From Desulfovibrionaceae bacterium (GTDB taxonomy: Bacteria; Desulfobacterota; Desulfovibrionia; Desulfovibrionales; Desulfovibrionaceae): a DNA stretch of 64,000 nt. Of the stretch, positions 1-7,229 are shown piece by piece; position 1 is the stretch's first letter; each line of letters starts with the position of its first letter. The notes below the pieces were generated by a model. The model was not told the DNA's origin and did not search any database. It saw only the letters and a list, made by a program, of their open reading frames with translations. The stretch lies in contig WSYE01000016.1 of the NCBI GenBank assembly GCA_009773665.1, positions 1 to 64,000 on the forward strand. The letters are read 5' to 3'. The translations under genes were made by a program, and so were the position numbers.

Positions 1-380
1 CGCGCCTCGTTGGAGGCGATCTTACCGCGCACCTCGTTGGTACGCACCGGAGCGGTGTTTTTTACCTGGGCCTGGGCCTGGTTCTGGGGCTGATTCTGGG
101 CCTTGGCCTGCTCACGCATCAGGGCCTGCATGGCCCCGGACGCGCCTTTCCCGACGGTTGCGGAAGCGTCCTGGAATCCAGGCGTTGTGGGCGAATTCTG
201 CTTGAGCAGCGACAGCGCGTCCTTGCCCTTGCCCCGCAGAACCTCCTGGCTTACACCCAGTTCGCTGGTGAGCATGGTCTTGAACGCGCCCTGGTCCTGC
301 GACAGCCGGGAAGCGCCGAGCCTCATCACTTCTGGCCTTGCCGCCAGGGCGGCGGCGATATTCTGCGGCGTCATAACCAT
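1..380 (-). CDS. Hypothetical protein, 3' end cut by window edge
   Basis: An open minus-strand frame starts with ATG at 380 (a second ATG lies two codons in) and runs off the left edge, giving at least 126 residues. The N-terminus (MVMTPQNIAAALAARPEVMR) is followed by a helical-looking region, and after about residue 90 the composition turns to Gln/Ala/Asn-rich repeats such as QAKAQNQPQNQAQAQ. No signal peptide or membrane segment is visible. I do not recognise the family. The low-complexity tail looks like a linker, so a further domain may lie outside the window. Confidence 0.6.
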   Translation of the reverse strand, partial: MVMTPQNIAAALAARPEVMRLGASRLSQDQGAFKTMLTSELGVSQEVLRGKGKDALSLLKQNSPTTPGFQDASATVGKGASGAMQALMREQAKAQNQPQNQAQAQVKNTAPVRTNEVRGKIASNEA

Positions 381-412
381 GACGTTAACCCCTTGGAAGA
401 AGAGTCTGCACC

Positions 413-697
413 ATGGAGAAGCAATCCGCATGCCAGGAGGCGTCCCACGCCTTCTACCAGAACCGCGCCTGCAAGTACTTTCCCTGTCATCCCGGCGCGG
501 ACACTGATGTTTTCAACTGCCTGTTCTGCTACTGCCCCCTGTACTTCCTGGAGGACTGCGAGGGCGATTACGACATGCTCGGCCCCATCAAGGACTGCAC
601 GAAATGCCTGAAGCCCCATCACCCCGGCGGCTACGAGCGCACGGTGTCCCGGCTGAAGGCCGAGATGGCCAGACGGCGCAAGGAATGGGAAAAATAA
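413..697 (+). CDS. Cysteine-rich small domain protein
   Basis: A 94-residue protein with nine cysteines, including CLFCYCPLYFLEDC and KDCTKCLKPHHPGGY. This pattern matches the cysteine-rich small domain family (zinc-finger-like), short proteins of anaerobes and archaea that are thought to bind metal; their biochemical role is not established. The start is ATG 413, preceded by a purine-rich GGAAGAAGAG. The gene is divergent from the hypothetical gene at 1-380 and 32 bp from it. A GC-rich hairpin at 749-778 follows. It appears to be a single-gene unit. Confidence 0.75.
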   Translation: MEKQSACQEASHAFYQNRACKYFPCHPGADTDVFNCLFCYCPLYFLEDCEGDYDMLGPIKDCTKCLKPHHPGGYERTVSRLKAEMARRRKEWEK

Positions 698-748
698 GCC
701 GGGGATGCGGCGTTTGCCAGGAACGGGCGTAAGCGAAAACACACATGA

Positions 749-778
749 AGAGGCCGGGGACGAAAGCCCCGGCCTCTC
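749..778 (+). terminator. GC-rich hairpin after the Cys-rich gene
   Basis: The arms gaggccgggg and ccccggcctc are perfectly complementary around a 7-base loop, about 50 bases after the stop at 697. No clear T-run follows, so this is a probable but not typical intrinsic terminator. Confidence 0.5.
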
Positions 779-852
779 CTATGGTAATCACTCGAAGGCA
801 CGAGTGTTGTCCTCCACCTGCCGAAAAGATGGGAAGCGGTGCGCGCCCCTCC

Positions 853-957
853 TCAGGAACATCCGCGCAAAAGATACACCACGAACAGGATCGGCAAGGG
901 AACACCCAGAATCCAAAGCAAAGCCCATCCAATCTTACCGCTTTGTTTGTCAGACAT
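853..957 (-). CDS. Tiny single-span membrane protein (34 aa)
   Basis: A 34-codon frame on the minus strand begins with ATG at 957 behind a textbook Shine-Dalgarno (ggaggaatgtg). It encodes a short polar N-terminus (MSDKQSGKIG), one hydrophobic segment of about 19 residues (WALLWILGVPLPILFVVYLL) and the tail RGCS. It is below usual gene-calling length, but the ribosome site, the clean transmembrane profile and the basic/Cys tail favour a real small membrane protein. Similar tiny proteins are known in many bacteria; function unknown. Confidence 0.6.
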   Translation of the reverse strand: MSDKQSGKIGWALLWILGVPLPILFVVYLLRGCS

Positions 958-1166
958 CACATTCCTCCATTTCTTGTCATCGTCCACCAGCAGATGGTGA
1001 TGAATCGTACCTGCCGAGGCGAAACAGATGTAAATCGGACTTATCCGTCAGAATGACGACTCCGCAACCAAAGCATGGCGCAGAACACGGAAGCACCACA
1101 AACACCTGTATTACTTATAAAATAATACATTTTGCAGCACCATATCACATTTATTACTCAGCACAA

Positions 1167-1186
1167 CAGAAAATGATCATTTTCTG
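1167..1186. promoter_or_regulatory. Perfect 20-bp palindrome in AT-rich spacer
   Basis: cagaaaatga followed by tcattttctg is a perfect dyad. It sits in the 454-base gap 958-1411, which otherwise holds only AT-rich sequence and no supported gene. It looks like a repressor/activator operator with a Fur-like flavour (AAATGATCATTT), about 210 bases upstream of the tiny membrane gene. The regulator is not known. Confidence 0.35.
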
Positions 1187-1411
1187 GAAGAAAATACATC
1201 GGCATCTAGGGGTCCTGCTCTACCTGGCAGGTTTCCTCCCCGTCTCCGGGCATGGGTGGTGGTACGTGGAGCGTCGCGGGCAAGAAGTGCGGGGGCGTTC
1301 CCCCTACGGTGAAGTGTGCATGAGGCTTATGGCTATGCCATCACATATAAACAGAACAATTTTCGTGTGTTAACCTCACAGGGCATTTAACCTGATCTTG
1401 AGGGCGCGGCG

Positions 1412-2251
1412 TCAGTCCAGCGTCTCTCCGGCGCGCAGCATGGCCCGCACCCGCGATATTTCGACTTCCATATGCTCAAGCCGCGTCAGGATCGCCTCTT
1501 CGGCCCCGGTGCGGGCCTGGACCGCGCGCACCGCGCCGTGCTCGAACACCAGCCTCCGGTCGGCGGACAAGGCCAGCACCGGGTCGTGGGTGGCGATGAC
1601 GATGATCTTGTCGCTGGCCAGCAGCAGGTCCAAAGCCCTGCGCTTGTCCACGCCAGCGTTCTCGATCTCGTCGATCAGGAGCACCGGCGACCAGCTCAAA
1701 AGCGCCGTGTCCGCGATCATCAGCGCCCGCGACTGCCCGCCCGAGAGCTGCGTCAGCTGCGCCCCAGGACCGAAAGGCTCCCCGGCCAGCGCATTGGCAG
1801 CGTCCAGCACCCGGCGCGCAGCGGCCTCGGGGTCCGCCACCTCGCGGCTCATGGCGTGGGCCAGCACGAAATCCCGCACGTTCATATCCAGCACGAAGTT
1901 CATGTTCTGGGTCAGCTGGGCCACCAGCCGCCCCTGCAACTCGAAGCGCTCGTCCGCGTCAGGGGCGCGCCCGTCCAGGAGAAGCGTGCGCCCGGTGGGC
2001 GTGTCGCCGCAGGCCAGGGACTCGATGTCCGACAGGAAACGGCTCTTTCCAGAACCCGTAGGGCCGAGCAGCGCCGTTATTTCGCCGGAGCGGAACACCA
2101 CGTCCCCGGCTTCGGGCCTGCTGGACTTGTCGCGCCCGGCGGTCAGGGTCATGCTGGCGGGCGCGTAGATCCTGTTCTCGCTCTGGGACTCCGGGGAATC
2201 CGGGGAGTCTGGGGACTCAGGCACATCCAGTCCGGCGTCTTCACTCAGCAT
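1412..2251 (-). CDS. ABC-type ATPase, third gene of a permease-less trio
   Basis: A 279-residue ATP-binding cassette protein. Walker A GPTGSGKS is at about residues 63-70, the signature LSGGQ at 169-173, Walker B VLLIDEIE at 190-197, and a switch histidine lies in IATHDP. The first 35 residues are an acidic Ser/Pro/Asp-rich extension unusual for transporter ATPases. The start overlaps the upstream GTPase gene by 11 bp, so the two are almost certainly co-translated. No permease gene lies nearby, and the partner upstream is a GTPase. It may power maturation or remodelling of a metalloprotein rather than transport; that is inference. Confidence 0.8.
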   Translation of the reverse strand: MLSEDAGLDVPESPDSPDSPESQSENRIYAPASMTLTAGRDKSSRPEAGDVVFRSGEITALLGPTGSGKSRFLSDIESLACGDTPTGRTLLLDGRAPDADERFELQGRLVAQLTQNMNFVLDMNVRDFVLAHAMSREVADPEAAARRVLDAANALAGEPFGPGAQLTQLSGGQSRALMIADTALLSWSPVLLIDEIENAGVDKRRALDLLLASDKIIVIATHDPVLALSADRRLVFEHGAVRAVQARTGAEEAILTRLEHMEVEISRVRAMLRAGETLD

Positions 2252-2945
2252 GGACGCCTCCCGCGAATTTGGCTTTTTTCACGTTGCCCTTCTGGTAGCG
2301 CCCGCCGATGCGCGTCTCGCTCAGGCAGTAGGAACACACGGCGGCGGGCATGGAGAACCGCAGGCGCATGTCCGTGACGGAGTCGATGTCCGGGGCCTTG
2401 GCCATGATGGCCGCCAGCTCCGCGCAGCCCTGGCCGGTGAGCCCGTTGACGTGGCGGATGACGGCCCGCTTGTTCATCTGGCGGATGCGGTAGCGGTAGA
2501 CCTCGCGCTCAGCCTGGGAGACCAGGTCCCCCTTGGTGACGATGACGATGTCCGCCATGCGCAGCATGGGGCCGATCTTCTCGGGCGCGTCGATGCCCAT
2601 GAGGTTGTCTATCACGCACACGGCCAGAGCGCCCCGAATGTGCGGGGAGCAGCGGTTGCAGAGCCCCGCAGTCTCGATAAGGCCCACCTGCGCCCCGGAC
2701 TCCACGCCCCAGGCGAAGGCCTCTTCCAGATTGGTGGCAAAGAAGTGGTCCGGGCAGAGCCCGCCGGAAAAGGCCACGGACACGGGCACCCCGGCGGCGC
2801 GGTACAGGTCGCCGTCGCGGCTTTGCAGGCAGTCGAACTTGACCACCGCGCAGGCCTGGCCATTCCCCTGGAGCACCCCGCAGGCCTTGGCCACCACGGA
2901 GGTCTTGCCGCAGGAGGGCGGCCCGGCCACAGTTATGAGGCGCAT
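2241..2945 (-). CDS. HypB/CobW-like (G3E family) GTPase with CxxC motifs
   Basis: A 234-residue P-loop GTPase. Walker A GPPSCGKT is at residues 8-15, the second nucleotide motif is ETAGLCNRC near 91-99, and the guanine-specificity motif TKGD is at 137-140. This layout resembles HypB, the nickel-insertion GTPase, and other G3E metallochaperone GTPases. Two CxxC pairs stand out: CNRC at 96-99 beside the switch region and CSYC at 204-207 in the C-terminal tail, good candidates for metal binding. ATG 2945 lies inside the end of the upstream gene (13-bp overlap). No hydrogenase genes are in the window, so its client is unknown. Confidence 0.8.
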   Translation of the reverse strand: MRLITVAGPPSCGKTSVVAKACGVLQGNGQACAVVKFDCLQSRDGDLYRAAGVPVSVAFSGGLCPDHFFATNLEEAFAWGVESGAQVGLIETAGLCNRCSPHIRGALAVCVIDNLMGIDAPEKIGPMLRMADIVIVTKGDLVSQAEREVYRYRIRQMNKRAVIRHVNGLTGQGCAELAAIMAKAPDIDSVTDMRLRFSMPAAVCSYCLSETRIGGRYQKGNVKKAKFAGGVHAE

Positions 2946-3973
2946 GCGTTCTTCTTGACCATGGACCGAAACAGCACGTTCAGCTTGTCGCGCAGTTCGC
3001 TCACGTCGTTGTTCTCGATGAAATCCCAGCCCACCCACTTGAGTGACGCTCCGGCGGGCAGCCTGGACGGGACGGACCCGTCCATGGGTGCGAACCATCC
3101 GGCGCTCTCGATGGAGGCGAACCCGCGCGCGAAGAACGAAGCCAGGTCCGACAACCGGTGATGCTCGCTGCGCCGGGCCAGCAGGTACAGCGGGCTGGCC
3201 GCCGCGCCGTCCTCGGGCCAGATGACCTTGATGTGCTCGGGCTGGCGGGTGCTCTCGGCGAAGAAGGCCGGAATGACGTAGATCGCGCCTGCGTCCTCGT
3301 CCCTGGACCCGGCGGACTTCACCATGGAGGACGAGTGCATGAGCCCCTTGCTGTTTGAGGCCAGGGCGTCCAGGCCGTCCATGCCGAAATCCTTGTACAG
3401 GTTCAGCACCACGGCGTCGGCCATGTCGTCGCCGTCGCCGCACATGACCACCTCGCCCTTGTAGCGCGGGTGCAGGATGTCCTCCCAGGTGCGCGGCAGG
3501 GGCAAGTCGCCCAGGCGGCGGGTGTCGGCCATGAACACATACGGGGTGACGCCGTAGACCGTGTAGGCCCCGCGCGGGTCCAGCAGTCCGGCCTTCACGT
3601 GCAGCGGGTTCACCTTCTCGGGCAGCACGGCCTCGAACACCCCGGCGCGCACGTGGTTGTCCACGAACTCGCGCCGCCAGAAGTCACCGAAGCCGATGGA
3701 CCCGATGAGTCCGGGGAGCTTGTCCGGGTCAGGCTGGCGATAGATGGGGTCGTAGGGATCGATGGAGGTGCAGCCCATGGGGATGTGGGCGGTGACCGCC
3801 TGCCCGCGCGCCGCGTATTGCGCGATGATGGCGTCGATGGAGTCCTTCACTACCAGTTTCACCGGGCACGGCGCGTAGAGAAGAAGGTCGGCGGGGGTCT
3901 CGGGAAGCGAGGGAGCCTCGTCCTCCTCCCCCATACGGCGGATGGAGAGCATCAGGTCGTCGAGAGCTTTCAT
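2933..3973 (-). CDS. ABC substrate-binding-like protein without signal peptide
   Basis: A 346-residue protein resembling type 2 periplasmic binding proteins (iron/polyamine-like group), with a lobe containing YGVTPYVFMADTRRL and a hinge near PRTWEDILHPRYKGEV. Unlike exported binding proteins it starts with a charged, non-hydrophobic N-terminus (MKALDDLMLSIRRMGEEDEA), so it is predicted to be cytoplasmic. It is the first gene of an overlapping operon with a HypB-like GTPase and an ABC ATPase. A binding protein kept in the cytoplasm with an ATPase and a GTPase but no permease suggests intracellular ligand handling; the ligand cannot be read from sequence. Confidence 0.75.
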   Translation of the reverse strand: MKALDDLMLSIRRMGEEDEAPSLPETPADLLLYAPCPVKLVVKDSIDAIIAQYAARGQAVTAHIPMGCTSIDPYDPIYRQPDPDKLPGLIGSIGFGDFWRREFVDNHVRAGVFEAVLPEKVNPLHVKAGLLDPRGAYTVYGVTPYVFMADTRRLGDLPLPRTWEDILHPRYKGEVVMCGDGDDMADAVVLNLYKDFGMDGLDALASNSKGLMHSSSMVKSAGSRDEDAGAIYVIPAFFAESTRQPEHIKVIWPEDGAAASPLYLLARRSEHHRLSDLASFFARGFASIESAGWFAPMDGSVPSRLPAGASLKWVGWDFIENNDVSELRDKLNVLFRSMVKKNACAS

Positions 3974-4040
3974 TATGTCCCTTTAGGTCCTGGCCTGGAG
4001 GCGATCCCAGGCGGGACGTGCTACAAAAATGTACCTTGTC

Positions 4041-4061
4041 CCGACGTTTCTGAAACATCGG
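4041..4061. promoter_or_regulatory. Operator-like inverted repeat upstream of the SBP/GTPase/ATPase operon
   Basis: ccgacgtttc-t-gaaacatcgg is a 21-bp dyad with 10-base arms and one mismatch, 68 bases upstream of the start at 3973. Its position and symmetry fit a transcription factor site. No consensus I know matches it convincingly. Confidence 0.35.
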
Positions 4062-4186
4062 CTTCTGAACCGCACCGGCAGTCTCCGCAGGAACGCCCGT
4101 GGGCCGTGGGTTTACCACGGCGGCGCATATCAGGCGTCCACATCATACACGGGGAACGCAACAGCCGTGCCAGAGAGACGCGGCGG

Positions 4187-4423
4187 CTACTTGGAAGCCT
4201 CCTGCATGATCTGCATCACCTTGGTCTTTCGCAGTTCGAGGATGAGAAGAAACACGTCCGAGCCCTTCTGGCGTTGTTCCCACCACTCAGGCTCGGCAAG
4301 CGCGAGTATCGAATCAGCCACCGCTTCGCGCCTCTCCCGTGGGACCATGCGCAAGCGGGACAGGCACATTTCCCTGGCCTGGGCCACCTTCTCGGCACCA
4401 ACGCCCGAATCCTTCGTGTGCAT
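4187..4423 (-). CDS. Small hypothetical protein
   Basis: A 78-residue charged, helical protein (for example REMCLSRLRMVPRERREAVA and EPEWWEQRQKGSDVFLLILE), probably cytoplasmic. The sequence AAAGGAG lies upstream; ATG 4423 (spacing 12) and GTG 4429 (spacing 6) are both possible starts, and ATG 4447 would add eight residues. No family recognised. It stands alone between the SBP operon and an exported Cys-rich gene. Confidence 0.5.
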   Translation of the reverse strand: MHTKDSGVGAEKVAQAREMCLSRLRMVPRERREAVADSILALAEPEWWEQRQKGSDVFLLILELRKTKVMQIMQEASK

Positions 4424-4624
4424 CTTCACGGCCGTCTCCTTTGGCATGAGGCCCCAGGATGCACCCGGTACGCCGCAGATTCCTGGTTTCAAGGCGGGAG
4501 CGCAGACCAGCCACGCCATCAAAGGCCCGTCTGTTTAGATTCGGGTCGAGAAGAGCCGTCCCGGACATATCCGAACCGAACGGTACCGCGCCCTAGACGC
4601 GCACCAGTACGTGGCTGACCGATA

Positions 4625-4984
4625 CTAGCGTTTATTACACCTTTCAAGTTCATTGTTGCAGTTCCCGACACACGTCATACGTTGATTAGAGTTGCGGATA
4701 GTATTGCAATCTCTTACGCATGAATCCCACTGCACATTGCAGTCCCCACCCCGGTACTGGTTGCTTTCATTCCGATAATTATCGCGGTTTCGCTCTTGCT
4801 CCTCAAGCTGCCCTTCCCGCCGGCCTTCCTCGCGGGCGCGCTCGCGCTCATACTGCTCCCTGGTTTGCCTATCCGAACCATACGGATATTGTTGTGAATA
4901 TGCTGTACTTGCGTCCAATCCTACAGCCAGGTTCAAGACCAAAAACAACGCCGACAGAACGCCATACATTTTGTGGATATGCAT
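4625..4984 (-). CDS. Exported small protein with arginine-rich middle and Cys-rich tail
   Basis: A 119-residue protein. ATG 4984 has GAGAGGTG upstream at proper spacing. A signal peptide (VLSALFLVLNLAVGL) ends near AYSQQ, followed by a charged Arg/Glu/Gln stretch (EQYERERAREEGRREGQLEE) and a C-terminal domain with six cysteines arranged as three CxxxC-type groups (CNVQWDSCVRDC, CVGNCNNELERC). The spacing suggests disulfides in the periplasm or at the cell surface. Family not recognised. Base composition is lower in GC than its neighbours. Confidence 0.6.
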   Translation of the reverse strand: MHIHKMYGVLSALFLVLNLAVGLDASTAYSQQYPYGSDRQTREQYERERAREEGRREGQLEEQERNRDNYRNESNQYRGGDCNVQWDSCVRDCNTIRNSNQRMTCVGNCNNELERCNKR

Positions 4985-5280
4985 AAAGCACCTCTCAGGA
5001 GAAATTGATAACAGTATATTATGCACCATATGATCCTGGAGAAGTCAACCGGCGAGAATACGCGCAAAGCAGTGCTTCCCCGGAGTGTTCAAGCATTCGG
5101 TAAACATAGCCAAGAAGGTACACCTGACGGGCAAGCCGGTGGGGGTGGCCAAGGACTTGCTGGCCGTAAGCAGGTCGGGGCATGGCGCACATTCGGCCAA
5201 AGAGATCACGTTTCGAGCGGAAGTGCGGGAGCATCTTGAGTTGACGACGGAAATGACCGAGGGGTTGCCGGCCCCACGCA
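4985..5280. other. Spacer without a supported gene
   Basis: About 300 bases between the exported Cys-rich gene and the terminator of the PEP-CTERM gene. Short frames exist on both strands, but none has a convincing ribosome site, and the plus-strand candidate runs into the terminator hairpin. A decayed gene is possible, but I cannot name it. Confidence 0.4.
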
Positions 5281-5314
5281 AAAGCGCCCCAAGGGCTTAT
5301 CCCGAGGGGCGCCA
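5281..5314 (-). terminator. Intrinsic terminator of the PEP-CTERM metalloprotease gene
   Basis: Read on the minus strand, ggcgcccctcggg and cccttggggcgc pair around a short loop and are followed by TTTT, about 20 bases after the stop at 5333. Confidence 0.75.
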
Positions 5315-5332
5315 AGATTGGACCGAGGAGGA

Positions 5333-6139
5333 CTAGAAACGCTTGGCGCGACGACGCATGAAGACCGCGCCAGCAATGCCGATGCCCATAAGAAGTATGG
5401 CTCCCGGTTCGGGCACAGGGTGATACAGGCCAAGTTTCTTGAGTTCGGCGATGTCTGAAGGCTGCGGATGGATTCTTTGACCACTATCAATGACTCCCCA
5501 CATGACTTCGTCTTTGGTCTTTCCTGCTGGTGGATTCGGACGCTGGCCCCAGTCGCCAGCAATGCCTAATGCGTGCCCAATTTCATGCTTTGCCACCGTG
5601 AGCAGGTCGTAGCCCTCGAACACCTCGCCTGTGGCAGGATCTGAGTCTATGTACCACGTCTTTGTGCTGAAACTTGAATCAAAATATTGAGAGTTAAAGT
5701 AAATCTCGCCAAGTGGAAATTTGGTCGTATCCCACCACGTGGGCATGGTAAAATCTCCAGCCCTTCCTGACCAGACACCCAGCGCATTCGCATAATCTGT
5801 TCCAGCCTTGAACAGATCACTTCCGGCCCATCTCAATGACAGCGTGTAAGATTGATCCTCAAAAAATGTTGTCGTATTGCATACGTATGGATCCCACTCT
5901 TTGAATGCCTCGCGGAGTATGGCCTTTTCCCTTTCAGTCCATTTGTCGAGGACATTTTCCCCGTCAATAAACTGATATTTCACGGGAAGTGTCGGAATAG
6001 AAAATCCACCCAATACCTCTTGAATTGGATCAATATTGATCGAATATGCGTAAAGTGTTGATGGCGACAAGATTACCAGTACAAGAACGAACCTTGCCAT
6101 AAAACCCTTGAAATCGTGGCAGTTTACTATTGACCGCAT
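5333..6139 (-). CDS. PEP-CTERM matrixin-like zinc metalloprotease
   Basis: A 268-residue exported protein. An N-terminal signal (FVLVLVILSPSTLYA) is followed by a domain with the metzincin zinc motif HEIGHALGIAGDWG (HExxHxxGxxxD) near residues 187-200, with a downstream Met in DEVMWGV that could be the Met-turn. The C-terminus is a classic PEP-CTERM sorting tail: VPEPGAILLMG, a hydrophobic span and RRRAKRF. PEP-CTERM proteins are processed by an exosortase and sent to the envelope or extracellular polymer; no exosortase gene is in this window. ATG 6139 has AAGGAG six bases upstream. A sigma-54-like element lies at 6220-6235. Confidence 0.85.
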   Translation of the reverse strand: MRSIVNCHDFKGFMARFVLVLVILSPSTLYAYSINIDPIQEVLGGFSIPTLPVKYQFIDGENVLDKWTEREKAILREAFKEWDPYVCNTTTFFEDQSYTLSLRWAGSDLFKAGTDYANALGVWSGRAGDFTMPTWWDTTKFPLGEIYFNSQYFDSSFSTKTWYIDSDPATGEVFEGYDLLTVAKHEIGHALGIAGDWGQRPNPPAGKTKDEVMWGVIDSGQRIHPQPSDIAELKKLGLYHPVPEPGAILLMGIGIAGAVFMRRRAKRF

Positions 6140-6219
6140 ACATGTCTCCTTGCCATTTGCCTGTAATAGTTACATTTTACAGAATACAATCGCAACGAGC
6201 ACCACTCCGACACATTATC

Positions 6220-6235
6220 AGCAAAATACATTCCA
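6220..6235 (-). promoter_or_regulatory. Sigma-54-like promoter of the PEP-CTERM protease
   Basis: On the minus strand TGGAATGTATTTTGCT has the invariant GG (6234-6233) and GC (6222-6221) separated by exactly 10 bases, and a perfect TTGCT -12 element. The predicted start of transcription is about 70 bases before ATG 6139. Confidence 0.5.
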
Positions 6236-6344
6236 CTATTCCAAGCCTGGACCTCATTGTTATAACTTACATTTTGTGAGCACCTCTCTTATGGAGAGAC
6301 ATTGTGTAAAGCGCTGCAATGAAATATGTCAGGTCAGTTTACAT

Positions 6345-6887
6345 CTATACAAATTTGGTCGAATACGAAATTGTGTTATCTACACTTCCAAATTGTATTG
6401 CCAGATGCATGATCATCCCGGCATGTCCGGCAAAGTCGTCCACTCGAAAGGACTGGTTGCAGTTGCTTTTCAGCCAGTCGATGGCGCGTGCGATCTGGTT
6501 GCTGTGGCTTCCTGCCGAGGCGATCTGGCGCAGGCGTTCCCCCTGCTCTCCCACCTTCAGCCGGTACAATATCTCCCGTTGGACAAGAGACGCGAGGATC
6601 GGGATGCCATCGGGGTTATCAAGCAAATCCTCCAGCCGGATGAACGCGTTTAGCAACTGCGGGGTCATCTCGCCTGTGGCCATCCCCCTGCGCGTCGGTT
6701 CCTTTCTGGGCTGGGGGAGATCTCGTTCCACCATCAAATGGGCAATCAAACGCTGGTCGAGTTGCAGCATCAGACCGAGGTAGTTTTTTTGTTCGCTCGC
6801 CTCGATGACCTGGGCGACGACCGGCAGCCCCACGGATGTGATGAGATCGGTGTTCACGTCGTTGACTTACACCTCGCCCTTCAGCAT
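6345..6887 (-). pseudogene. AraC-family regulator remnant, truncated at both ends
   Basis: From GTG 6857 the frame reads ITSVGLPVVAQVIEASEQ... then YRLKVGEQGERLRQIASAGS and RAIDWLKSNCNQSFRVDDFA, which is the junction of the AraC_N domain and the first helix-turn-helix of a common AraC subfamily. It then leaves the family at AGHAGM and ends in unrelated AT-rich sequence, so most of the DNA-binding domain is gone. Upstream the frame continues with MLKGEV and then an in-frame TAA (6867-6869) in the region where relatives continue the N-terminal domain. Both ends are therefore broken and the gene is probably non-functional. Confidence 0.65.
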
Positions 6888-7229
6888 CGAGCACTACGAC
6901 GGTCGCAACGCCAACCTGCCAGCCACGCGCTGCGGCCTCACCGAGCGGCGATCTACCAGCTCGTGGAGAAGGCCCCCCATCAAGAACGACCAGCATTTGC
7001 TGGTGTGAAGGCCTATTGTATCCGGCAGGTGAACATGTGGGCCATTTCGCTGTCCCCTGCGGCAAAGCCATACGCGGAATCCGCTGCAATACAATCCGAC
7101 AACAGCAAACCAGCGTATTGATTATTAATGTCGCGACTTGCTCAGGCCAGCCTCAGCAAATAAGAATTATACTTGCATTTATTCGAATATTATCGGAACT
7201 ATTTTGATTAAACCAAAGGAGCTTCCAGG

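Noticed and set aside
705-1373. 222-codon plus-strand frame
   Set aside because: It spans a terminator hairpin and AT-rich spacer, has no protein-like pattern, and overlaps the better-supported 34-codon gene on the minus strand.
5045-5281. Cys-containing minus-strand frame in the spacer after the exported Cys-rich gene
   Set aside because: No start signal and no recognisable family; could be a remnant but cannot be supported.
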